A stretch of DNA of 8,764 bases from Alphaproteobacteria bacterium (GTDB lineage Bacteria; Pseudomonadota; Alphaproteobacteria; Micropepsales; Micropepsaceae), in NCBI GenBank assembly GCA_003451645.1, contig DMER01000158.1, positions 510 through 9,273 on the forward strand, given 5' to 3'. Under the pieces are notes generated by a model. The model was not told where the DNA came from. It saw only the letters and a list, made by a program, of their open reading frames with translations, and made no database searches. The position numbers were made by a program, and so were the translations under genes. Positions within the stretch are counted from its first letter, which is position 1; each line of letters begins with the position of its first letter. Positions 1 to 6,128 of the stretch are shown here, one piece after another.

Positions 1-1099
1 ATTCCAACTGACCGCGCGATGCACTAGGCGGCGGCGCCGTGCTGCCGCTTGCGTGAAAATAAATTCTTGAGGTGACCGCCTTGAACAGGCTTGTCCCGAA
101 GACGGCGTTCCACATCCAATTGGGCGGCGCCAGATCTGCCACCCGCCGTAGCATGCCCTTGACGCCATAGCCCGGCGCGTCCTTCGCAATGACGGACGCC
201 GGATGGGCGCCGCTGCCGTCCAGAAAGTCTGCCACCGCTGCCCCTGCCCTGCGCCCGAGGCGCCAGGCCAGCGCGATACCGCCACCAGTCAGGGGCGAAC
301 AATGGCCAGCCGCATCGCCCAAAAGCATCGCGCGCGGTGTTGAGACATTTTGCAGGATGCCACTCACCGGGATGAGGCCAGACCGGCGCGCTAGAACCTG
401 CGGCTTGCCCCAGCCAAAGACCTTGTCAAAGCGTGCCATGGCCGCGTTGAGGTCGGGCCGCAAACCGTGGCGCACCGCAAGTCCCGCTTGCGTCACGCCC
501 GCGCCCGGCACGACCCAGGCGATGTAGCCTGGCGCCAAGGCACTATCCAGAAAGCAATGCAAAAAGCGCTGGTCCACGCTCACCTGCGGCGCCAACTCAA
601 ATTCCAATCCGCCCAAGAAACGGCGGTTGCGGTCCAGCCCTGCATGGCGGGCGACGGCGCTCTGGGCGCCATCCGCGCCGATCAGAAACCGCCCTTCCAG
701 ACCCAGATTGGGCAGGTGGACGCCGGTGGCCGTTTCCTCATGACCAGCATAGCGCGTGCCCAGCAGCAGCGTCGCGCCTGCCCGTTCGGCCTCAGCCGCT
801 TGGTGGCGCAAAAGCGCGGGCGTGTCGGTGGCGAGGAAGTAATACCCGGGCGACCAATGATCCGTATGCGCCAGGCTCGGAGGATAGAGGCGCACGCCCC
901 GGACCTTGCGCACCACAGACGGCGGCAGATCGATGCCGTCGGCTGCCTCTTTCACAATGATGCCGGTCGTGCGCACGCCCTCGCCTGGGTCGCGCTTGCG
1001 CTCAACCAGCGCCACCTTCAGACCGCGCGCCGCCGCCACCTTTGCAGCCATGAGCCCTGCAAAGCTTCCGCCCACGACGATCAGGTCATAGCTCTGCAT
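1..1099 (-). CDS. FAD-dependent oxidoreductase, geranylgeranyl reductase-type (3' end missing)
   Basis: The frame opens at ATG 1099 and stays open for 366 codons to the left edge, so the C-terminus is outside the window. An N-terminal Rossmann FAD site is visible: hydrophobic strand LIVV, then GGSFAG at residues 10-15, with the ribose-binding acidic residue probably Glu33 at the end of the second strand. RTTGII (43-48) follows. GADGAQSAVA (141-150) is the DG motif, and GDAAGHCSPLTGGGI (261-275) is the second FAD motif of group A flavoprotein hydroxylase/geranylgeranyl reductase-like enzymes. Known members reduce isoprenoid chains or hydroxylate aromatics and quinones; the substrate here cannot be told. 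Family members are usually about 370-420 residues, so most of the protein is present. The last 20 or so visible residues look poorly conserved. A weak purine-rich ribosome site (AAAGAGA, 1109-1115) lies upstream. The gene starts 35 nt after the stop of the secreted protein gene and may be co-transcribed with it. Confidence 0.85.
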   Translation of the reverse strand, partial: MQSYDLIVVGGSFAGLMAAKVAAARGLKVALVERKRDPGEGVRTTGIIVKEAADGIDLPPSVVRKVRGVRLYPPSLAHTDHWSPGYYFLATDTPALLRHQAAEAERAGATLLLGTRYAGHEETATGVHLPNLGLEGRFLIGADGAQSAVARHAGLDRNRRFLGGLEFELAPQVSVDQRFLHCFLDSALAPGYIAWVVPGAGVTQAGLAVRHGLRPDLNAAMARFDKVFGWGKPQVLARRSGLIPVSGILQNVSTPRAMLLGDAAGHCSPLTGGGIALAWRLGRRAGAAVADFLDGSGAHPASVIAKDAPGYGVKGMLRRVADLAPPNWMWNAVFGTSLFKAVTSRIYFHASGSTAPPPSASRGQLE

Positions 1100-1134
1100 G
1101 CGCGCTGTCTCTTTTTGTCACTGGACGCCCCGCC

Positions 1135-1503
1135 TTAGAATGGGTCGGCGACTTCCAGGATTTCCTGGCCCAGCAGCGCGCATTGCCCGAACGAGACCGC
1201 ATAGATCATGCGGATGCGGTAGGTCGCCTTATAGATATAGCCGTTGACCTCAAGGACGTCCAAGAGGCCTTTGCCTTTAAGCGCCCGAACCGGCGCCCGC
1301 ACAACGACCTTCTCGTCGATGGCCCCTTCGGGCGACCCATTGCTCGCGTCCAGTTCGCCATGCAAGCGCAGCAGCGCCAAGGCTTTGGCGCGCGCGTCTG
1401 CTGCGCACACATGGGCAGCGCCCTTGGCGGCCTGGGCGCTACTAGCCGATATCGCCAGCGCCAACGCTGCTGTCAGTCCCACTCCGCTCGCAAAGCCCCT
1501 CAT
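1135..1503 (-). CDS. Small secreted protein of unknown function
   Basis: This 122-residue protein has a clear Sec signal peptide: short basic start (MRGFASG), hydrophobic core around residues 8-20, and an AQA/A-type cleavage site near residue 25. The mature part is about 97 residues. It has two cysteines, Cys33 and Cys108, that could form a disulfide in the periplasm. The middle is rich in Lys, Val and Leu, and a Tyr-rich segment (residues 89-101) follows. I recognise no family. The start at 1503 is chosen over an in-frame upstream start at 1626 because AAGGAGA sits 6 nt before it and the signal peptide then begins at residue 1. The longer form would put some 40 unlikely residues before the signal and would touch the toxin gene. 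The FAD oxidoreductase gene follows after 35 nt, which suggests a shared transcript. Export is well supported; function is unknown. Confidence 0.8.
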   Translation of the reverse strand: MRGFASGVGLTAALALAISASSAQAAKGAAHVCAADARAKALALLRLHGELDASNGSPEGAIDEKVVVRAPVRALKGKGLLDVLEVNGYIYKATYRIRMIYAVSFGQCALLGQEILEVADPF

Positions 1504-1509
1504 GTTGGT

Positions 1510-1516
1510 TCTCCTT
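1510..1516 (-). promoter_or_regulatory. Shine-Dalgarno of the small secreted protein
   Basis: AAGGAGA on the minus strand lies 6 nt upstream of ATG 1503. It is the best ribosome site in the window. It fixes the start of the secreted protein at the signal peptide rather than at the upstream in-frame codon at 1626. Confidence 0.75.
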
Positions 1517-1622
1517 GTGGGTGATGCTGTGCGGCACCCTAACCAGGGCCGCAGCGGGAAGGGAAGCGGCAATCGGCCCAATATTGCAAGACCGGCTCTC
1601 TTCGCTCCTTTCCTGATTGCTC

Positions 1623-1925
1623 TCATGGCACCATTTTCCGTGAGATTTTCCGGCGGCCGTGCAGAACACGCAGGACCCGCACCAAGTCGAGGTTCCCGTC
1701 ATACCGGTAAAGCAGATTGTAAGGCGGAACCATCAGCAGTCTGACATCCATCCCGAGCCTGGGCCGAGGTGCACCCTGCTCTGGGAACTGAGCCAACCGG
1801 TCATAAGCGTCAATGAACCCTTGAGTATAACGATCGGCAATTGTCCGCCCGGCGCGCGCTTCAAGGTGTTCGAGGATCGCCGCGATGTCGGCGATCGCCG
1901 GTTCGGTCACCTCAACCTCAGCCAT
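1623..1925 (-). CDS. RelE/ParE family toxin of a type II toxin-antitoxin pair
   Basis: This 100-residue protein has the ParE layout. An N-terminal helical pair (about residues 8-45, with a DRYTQGFIDAYDRLAQFPEQG stretch split across 31-51) is followed by a short beta sheet (PRPRLGMDVRLL at 53-64, YNLLYRYD at 69-76) and the family's C-terminal signature VLRVLHGRRKI (84-94). ParE toxins inhibit DNA gyrase. Related RelE toxins cut mRNA on the ribosome, but the usual RelE catalytic arrangement is not evident, so ParE-like is the better call. The start ATG overlaps the antitoxin stop by one base (TGATG), so translation is probably coupled and the toxin made only after the antitoxin. No separate ribosome site is needed. 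The length is normal and nothing suggests decay. The actual target is inferred from the family only. Confidence 0.88.
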   Translation of the reverse strand: MAEVEVTEPAIADIAAILEHLEARAGRTIADRYTQGFIDAYDRLAQFPEQGAPRPRLGMDVRLLMVPPYNLLYRYDGNLDLVRVLRVLHGRRKISRKMVP

Positions 1926-2185
1926 CAGGACCGCAATTTTGCCAACAAAGTGGCGACGCGCTCTTTCGCAACAGCAGCGGGCACAACCTCGCCCCGTGCT
2001 ATGGCTGCATCGGCTTCGTCAATAAAGGGTTTGGCCCATGCCATGTCATCATCGTCAGATGCCGCTTGCGCGGCGATCACCGCGTCGATCATTGCGCGCA
2101 CAGCATCCTCGATGGTGTTGAACTCGCCACGCGCAACGCAGGCGTTGAGCCAAGCCTCTTGGGTCGGAGTGAGGGTAATGGTCAT
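1925..2185 (-). CDS. ParD-like ribbon-helix-helix antitoxin
   Basis: This 86-residue protein sits directly before the ParE-like toxin. Residues 1-40 fit a ribbon-helix-helix DNA-binding domain: strand MTITLTP, helix from about 8 to 19, the turn RGEFNT, and a second helix IEDAVRAMIDAVIAAQ (25-40). An acidic linker SDDDD (43-47) leads to a C-terminal helical segment (about 49-84) containing the motif AAIARGEVVPA (60-70). In ParD-type antitoxins this part wraps the toxin. Antitoxins of this class also bind their own promoter, so autoregulation is expected. No Shine-Dalgarno precedes ATG 2185, and the candidate -10 lies only 6 nt upstream, so the mRNA may be leaderless. The gene is divergent from the peptidase gene, with 152 nt between the two starts. 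The antitoxin call rests on gene order plus the domain pattern. Confidence 0.85.
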   Translation of the reverse strand: MTITLTPTQEAWLNACVARGEFNTIEDAVRAMIDAVIAAQAASDDDDMAWAKPFIDEADAAIARGEVVPAAVAKERVATLLAKLRS

Positions 2186-2191
2186 GACAAT

Positions 2192-2220
2192 AGCCTAGCA
2201 CAAAGAGGGCGCGGGTCGAA
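2192..2220 (-). promoter_or_regulatory. Candidate promoter of the toxin-antitoxin operon
   Basis: On the minus strand TTCGAC (2215-2220) and TAGGCT (2192-2197) are separated by 17 nt and resemble -35 and -10 boxes, each only a partial match. Only 6 nt separate the -10 box from the antitoxin ATG, so transcription would begin at or next to the start codon. This is a visual match with no experimental support. Confidence 0.3.
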
Positions 2221-2233
2221 GCAAAAGGCTGCC

Positions 2234-2287
2234 GGGGCCGCCCCATCCCCTGTTGTTCATCGCCTAATCGTGAGTGACGGGGATGGG
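2234..2287. promoter_or_regulatory. Inverted repeats in the divergent intergenic region
   Basis: CCCATCCCC (2242-2250) and GGGGATGGG (2279-2287) are perfect 9-base inverted arms, 28 nt apart. Just left of them GGGGC-c-GCCCC (2234-2244) is a tight palindrome. They lie between the divergent antitoxin and peptidase starts, so an operator or an RNA hairpin in the peptidase leader are both possible. A weak promoter-like pair for the peptidase gene, GTGACG (2275-2280) and TAATCT (2297-2302) with 16 nt between, overlaps the right arm. Confidence 0.35.
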
Positions 2288-2322
2288 AAACATCGCTAAT
2301 CTTGCGCGAAATCACCACCGTT

Positions 2323-2328
2323 GGGGAG
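2323..2328 (+). promoter_or_regulatory. Shine-Dalgarno of the S9 peptidase
   Basis: GGGGAG lies 9 nt before ATG 2338. It favours that ATG over the in-frame TTG at 2302, which has no such site and would put 12 residues before the Tat-like signal. Confidence 0.6.
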
Positions 2329-2337
2329 CATTGCGAC

Positions 2338-4518
2338 ATGAATAGGCGTCAGATTCTGCTGTCCAGTCTTGCACTTTCGGCCGTGTCGGCCACCTCTTTG
2401 CCACTCCTCGCCGCCCCCAATCAGAAGCGCCCCATGCCACCCATCCCTAAGAAAATCCCCAAGAGCTTTGATCAGGTCGGCCGCAAACGCGTCGACAACT
2501 ACGCCTGGATGAAGGACGACAATTGGCAAAAGGTCTTGCGTGACCCAAAGATTCTGCAAGCCGATATCCGCGATCACTTGCTCGCCGAGAACGCCTATTT
2601 CGATGGCATCATGGCCGACGCCAAGCCGCTGCAAGAGACAATGTTCGCCGAGATGAAGGGCCGCCTCAAGCAGGACGATGCCTCCGTGCCCGAACCTGAC
2701 GGCCCCTTCGCCTATTACAGCCGCTATGCGGTGGGCGCTCAGCATCCCCTTTATGCCCGCACGCCGCGCGATGGCGGCAAGGAGGAAGTCCTGCTCGATG
2801 TCGATGCGCAGGCCAAGGGCAAGGCCTTCTATCAAGTTAGCGCCACGGGCCACAGCCCGGATCACAAGCTCTATGCCTATGCCGAGGATGACAAGGGTGC
2901 CGGCATCTACCGCATCCTGGTCAAGGATTTGGCGACCGGGGCCCTCGTCGGGACACCAATCGAGAATGCATCGGGTGACTTTGTGTTCTCACCCGATGGT
3001 GCCTGGCTGTTCTGGACCTTCACGGACGAGAACGCCCGGCCAGTAAAGGTGTTCCGCCGCCCAGCGCGCGGGGGCACCGACACGCTTGTCTATGAGGAAA
3101 AGGACCCCGGCATGTTCTTAAGCGTGGGCTTGAGCCGCAGCCGCGCTTTCATCCTCATCTCTATCGCCAATCAGGAGACGAGCGAGGTCCACACCATTCC
3201 GGCCAACACGCCGACCGCCGCGCCGGTTCTCTTCGCGCCGCGCCAGGTGGCACAGCTCTACACGCCCGTCCATTACGACGGCCGCTGGTATATCCATACC
3301 AACGCCGATGGCGCGGTGGACTTCAAGATCATGAGTTGCGAGTTGGGCAAGACGGACCGCGCGTCCTGGAAAGACTACATCCCCCATCAGCCGGGGCGCT
3401 ATATCGAAAGCATGACGGTCTTTGCGAACTACATGGTCCGGCTGGAGCGCAACAACGCCCTGCCCCGCATCGTGGTGCGGGCCAAGACGGGCGCCGAACA
3501 CGCCATCGAGCAAACTGAGGCCGCCTTCGCGCTTCAACTCGACGAGGGCTATGAGTTTGAGACCAACACCTTGCGCTTTGTCTATCAATCGCCCAGCACG
3601 CCGCGCCAATGGTTCGACTATGACCTCGCCAAGCGCACGCGCGACCTTCGGAAAACCCAAGAAGTGCCCTCAGGCCATGATGCCTCGCGCTACCTCGTCG
3701 AGCGCTTCTTCATCAAGGCCAAGGATGGCGCCGAGATCCCCGTCACCACCTTGCGGCTAAAGACCACGGCCAAGGGATCGGGCGCGCCGGTCATGCTTTA
3801 TGCTTATGGCTCTTATGGCATTGGCACGGATGCGAGCTTCAACACCAACCGCTTCAGCATTGTGGACCGCGGCTGGGTCTTTGCCATCGCGCATGTGCGC
3901 GGCGGCGATGAGAAGGGCCGCGGCTGGTTCGAGGACGGCCGCAAGGCCAAGAAGATCAACACCTTCACCGACTTCATCGCGGTGGCCGAGGGTCTCGTCG
4001 CGCGCGGCGATGCCAAGGCAGGGCGCATCGTCTCCTATGGCGGCTCAGCGGGCGGGTTGCTGGTCGGTGCCGTGTCAAATCTCGCACCGGATGGCTTGTT
4101 CGCAGGCCATATCGCCGCGGTGCCGTTCGTCGATGTCATCAACACGATGAGCGATGAGACCTTGCCGCTGACCCCGCCCGAATGGCCGGAATGGGGCAAT
4201 CCGCTCAAAAGTGCTGCGGATTACGACACCATGCTCGCCTATTCGCCTTACGACAACGTCGCCAAGAAGCCCTATCCGCCGATCTTTGCCTATGGCGGCC
4301 TGACCGATAGCCGCGTCACCTATTGGGAGCCCGCCAAATGGGTCGCACTCTTGCGGGAGCGGGCGCCGGAGGCGGGTCCTTATCTGCTCCACATCAATAT
4401 GGATGCGGGCCATGGCGGCGCCTCGGGCCGCTTTGATCGCCTGAAGGAGGTTGCGCGGGACTTTGCCTTCGCGCTGAAGGCGGTGGGGGATAAGGCGGCT
4501 GGGGCGCCGTTGCGCTAG
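2338..4518 (+). CDS. Oligopeptidase B family (S9A) serine peptidase with Tat-like signal
   Basis: This 726-residue enzyme has the prolyl oligopeptidase layout: a signal sequence, an N-terminal beta-propeller (about residues 35-460) that gates access to the active site, and a C-terminal alpha/beta hydrolase domain. The triad is complete: Ser570 in GGSAGG, Asp657 in GLTDSRVTYWEPAKW, and His692 in MDAGHGGASGRF. These strings, with VPFVDVINTM and EWGNP, mark oligopeptidase B, which cuts short peptides after Arg or Lys, rather than prolyl oligopeptidase. Compared with the E. coli enzyme, the S2 pair Asp460/Asp462 corresponds to Asp498/Ser500, and the S1 pair Glu576/Glu578 to Glu615/Pro617. Each acidic pair is thus reduced to one residue, and specificity may differ. 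The E. coli enzyme has no signal; here NRRQILL followed by a hydrophobic stretch and LPLLAAP resembles a Tat signal, so the periplasm is likely. The TAG stop lies in the palindromic repeat that follows. The family call is strong; the substrate is open. Confidence 0.93.
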   Translation: MNRRQILLSSLALSAVSATSLPLLAAPNQKRPMPPIPKKIPKSFDQVGRKRVDNYAWMKDDNWQKVLRDPKILQADIRDHLLAENAYFDGIMADAKPLQETMFAEMKGRLKQDDASVPEPDGPFAYYSRYAVGAQHPLYARTPRDGGKEEVLLDVDAQAKGKAFYQVSATGHSPDHKLYAYAEDDKGAGIYRILVKDLATGALVGTPIENASGDFVFSPDGAWLFWTFTDENARPVKVFRRPARGGTDTLVYEEKDPGMFLSVGLSRSRAFILISIANQETSEVHTIPANTPTAAPVLFAPRQVAQLYTPVHYDGRWYIHTNADGAVDFKIMSCELGKTDRASWKDYIPHQPGRYIESMTVFANYMVRLERNNALPRIVVRAKTGAEHAIEQTEAAFALQLDEGYEFETNTLRFVYQSPSTPRQWFDYDLAKRTRDLRKTQEVPSGHDASRYLVERFFIKAKDGAEIPVTTLRLKTTAKGSGAPVMLYAYGSYGIGTDASFNTNRFSIVDRGWVFAIAHVRGGDEKGRGWFEDGRKAKKINTFTDFIAVAEGLVARGDAKAGRIVSYGGSAGGLLVGAVSNLAPDGLFAGHIAAVPFVDVINTMSDETLPLTPPEWPEWGNPLKSAADYDTMLAYSPYDNVAKKPYPPIFAYGGLTDSRVTYWEPAKWVALLRERAPEAGPYLLHINMDAGHGGASGRFDRLKEVARDFAFALKAVGDKAAGAPLR

Positions 4519-4622
4519 AGCGTGTCCAGGAAAAGTGGATACCGGTTTTCCGTCAGGGCACGCGCAAGAACAAAAGGTTAGAGCGGGATGGAGATTCGAA
4601 GAAAACTCATCCCGCTCTAACC
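4516..4622. repeat. Palindromic intergenic repeat of alphaproteobacterial type
   Basis: This element of about 107 bases has ends that are inverted copies: TAGAGCG at 4516-4522 and CGCTCTA at 4613-4619. A second direct TAGAGCG is at 4579-4585. Inside are two hairpins. The first pairs GCGTGTCC (4520-4527) with GGGCACGC (4556-4563, one G-U pair) and encloses GGAAAA/TTTTCC (4529-4534 and 4546-4551). The second pairs GGTTAGAGCGGGATG (4576-4590) with its perfect complement (4608-4622). The core AAAAGTGGATACCGGTTTT is one I recognise as recurrent between genes in Hyphomicrobiales-type genomes; that is from memory, not a search. The element fills the whole gap between two convergent genes and supplies both stop codons. 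Confidence 0.75.
4569..4622 (-). terminator. Hairpin terminator of the acylase-GH3 operon
   Basis: Read on the minus strand, a 15-bp perfect stem with a 17-nt loop (4576-4622) is followed at once by TTTTGTT (4575-4569). This fits a Rho-independent terminator for the operon coming from the right. The GH3 stop codon lies within the first arm of the stem. In the plus direction no T-run follows, so it would be a weaker terminator for the peptidase gene. Confidence 0.6.
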
Positions 4623-6128
4623 AAACGCCACCAGGGTCTGAAACAGGCCCGTATCATTGATGATCCGCGGCACCTTGTTCTGACCGCCAAGGCGCCCGCG
4701 GGCCTTCATCCAGGCGGCAAAGGTGCCGGGCGCCACGGCCTTGACCTGAGGCGCCTTCATGCCAAAGCCATCCGCCCGGTGCGCGCGGTAATCATCGTTG
4801 CGGCGGCTCAGGGTCTCGTCGATCACCCGCGCAAAGGTGACAAGCGCCGCCTCGTTGGGCCTCGTGTCGAACTCCACCACATACAGGTGGCCGCCCAATT
4901 CGCCGGGTCCTTGCGGGAACACCGCCCCCATCGAGAAGTCGGTGACCGCGGCGCCAATCGCTTGTGCGCCTGCTGCTACCGCGTCCTCTACTTCCTCGCC
5001 GATCAGATGCTCGCCAAAGGCTGACATGGAGTAACTGGTGCGCCCCGTGATCAGAATGCGCGGCGGCTTCACGCTCACAAAGCGCACCGTGTCGCCAATC
5101 ACATAGGACCAGCAGCCGGAGCACGTGCTCAGCACGAGTGCGTAATTGACGCCTGTCTCAACCGTCTTGATCCAGAACCGGCGCGGATTGGGCGCATCCA
5201 GCTCCTCCACCGGCACGAATTCAAAGAACAAGCCATTATCGAGCAGCAGGCGCAAACCATCCTCGGGCGTCTCATCCTGCAGTGCGATAAAGCCTTCCGA
5301 CGCCGGATAGACTTCGCGCAGCTCCGCCCCGCCCGCCAGAAACGCCTCAAAGCGCGCGCGATAGGGTTTGAAGTTCACACCGCCATGAATCAAAAGCTCA
5401 AGCTTGGGATAGACGTCCCGCGCCGTCACCGTGCGCCCGGCCCCCGCACTGAGCTTGTCAAAGAGGATCAGCAGCCAGGACGGCGTACCCGTCAGCACAC
5501 GGATGTCTGCGCTGGGGCTCAAATCGGCGAGGCGTTTGAGCTTGTCCTCCCAATCGGTCAGCAAGGCGATCTCAAGCGGGGGAAACGCAAATTGCTTGGC
5601 CCACCAGGGCAGACGCTTGATCGCAATGCCTGAGAGATCGCCGGACCATATGCCTGGTGCCTCTGCGACCAGGTCGGTGGAGCCGCCCAGCATAAAGCTC
5701 TTGCCGCCAAACACGCGTGAGCGCGGGCGATGGGTCACATGATGCGTCAACAGATCGAGACCGGCAAAGGTGTTGGACCGATTCATCGCCGCTGTCACGG
5801 GGATGTATTTCGAACTGCCCGAGGTCGTCCCAGAGGTCACGGCGAAGTATGGCACCATGCCTGGCCACGTCACATTGTCGAGGCGCGGGAATGTCGGCTT
5901 CCAATAATCGCGCCACATATCGTCATAGCGGCGCAAAGGCACCGTCGCTTGAAAGTCCGCCACCGAGCTCAATCTGTGAAACCGGTGATCCCAGCCAAAG
6001 CGCGTCTGTGCTGCGGTGGAGACAAGCTTGTCGAGGGTGCGCTCTTGCGCGTCGACCGGATCCTGACGCGCCAGCACGCGGCGCCGGTTGGCCGCATACA
6101 GGCGCAAGGCAGGGGTCAGGTCGATCAT
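4617..6128 (-). CDS. GH3-family acyl-adenylating enzyme (ANL superfamily)
   Basis: This 503-residue protein has the full GH3 layout: a large N-terminal ATP-binding domain and a smaller C-terminal domain. The P-loop-like motif is TSGTTSGSSK (98-107). Motif II is YPASEG (274-279; plants have a similar YxxSE). Motif III is YVIGDTVRF (342-350), with Asp346 the expected ribose contact. The hinge region GRTSYSMSAFGEHL (362-375) and C-terminal GQNKVPR (482-488) also fit. Plant GH3 enzymes adenylate carboxylic acids such as jasmonate or auxin and join them to amino acids. Bacterial members are widespread and mostly uncharacterised. No signal peptide is seen, so it is cytoplasmic. The start at 6128 is chosen because its ATG overlaps the TGA of the acylase gene (ATGA), a coupling arrangement; an in-frame ATG at 6155 would overlap that gene by 31 nt. 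The acyl acceptor and donor cannot be predicted. Confidence 0.9.
   Translation of the reverse strand: MIDLTPALRLYAANRRRVLARQDPVDAQERTLDKLVSTAAQTRFGWDHRFHRLSSVADFQATVPLRRYDDMWRDYWKPTFPRLDNVTWPGMVPYFAVTSGTTSGSSKYIPVTAAMNRSNTFAGLDLLTHHVTHRPRSRVFGGKSFMLGGSTDLVAEAPGIWSGDLSGIAIKRLPWWAKQFAFPPLEIALLTDWEDKLKRLADLSPSADIRVLTGTPSWLLILFDKLSAGAGRTVTARDVYPKLELLIHGGVNFKPYRARFEAFLAGGAELREVYPASEGFIALQDETPEDGLRLLLDNGLFFEFVPVEELDAPNPRRFWIKTVETGVNYALVLSTCSGCWSYVIGDTVRFVSVKPPRILITGRTSYSMSAFGEHLIGEEVEDAVAAGAQAIGAAVTDFSMGAVFPQGPGELGGHLYVVEFDTRPNEAALVTFARVIDETLSRRNDDYRAHRADGFGMKAPQVKAVAPGTFAAWMKARGRLGGQNKVPRIINDTGLFQTLVAFG

Noticed and set aside
24..302. Short minus-strand frame ending at 24 as a possible end of the FAD oxidoreductase by frameshift
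   Set aside because: The main frame carries GDAAGHCSPLTGGG through this stretch and stays open to base 2, so no frameshift is needed.
467..1138. 223-residue open frame on the plus strand
   Set aside because: It is antisense to the FAD oxidoreductase, whose two FAD motifs are in the minus frame. The composition is typical of a shadow frame.
1546..1579. GGGCCG...CGGCCC inverted repeat as a terminator after the toxin gene
   Set aside because: The arms are only 6 bases, 22 nt apart, with no T-run on the minus strand; chance pairing is likely.
1135..1626. Longer form of the secreted protein starting at 1626
   Set aside because: It would put about 40 residues before a clear signal peptide, and the strong ribosome site is at the internal ATG 1503.
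2296..2865. 189-residue open frame on the minus strand
   Set aside because: It is wholly antisense to the peptidase's strongly supported N-terminal region, has no ribosome site, and reflects GC-rich codon bias.
4617..6128. Recent transfer of a plant GH3 gene
   Set aside because: GH3-family proteins are common in bacteria, and the gene's composition matches its neighbours, so plant origin is not supported.
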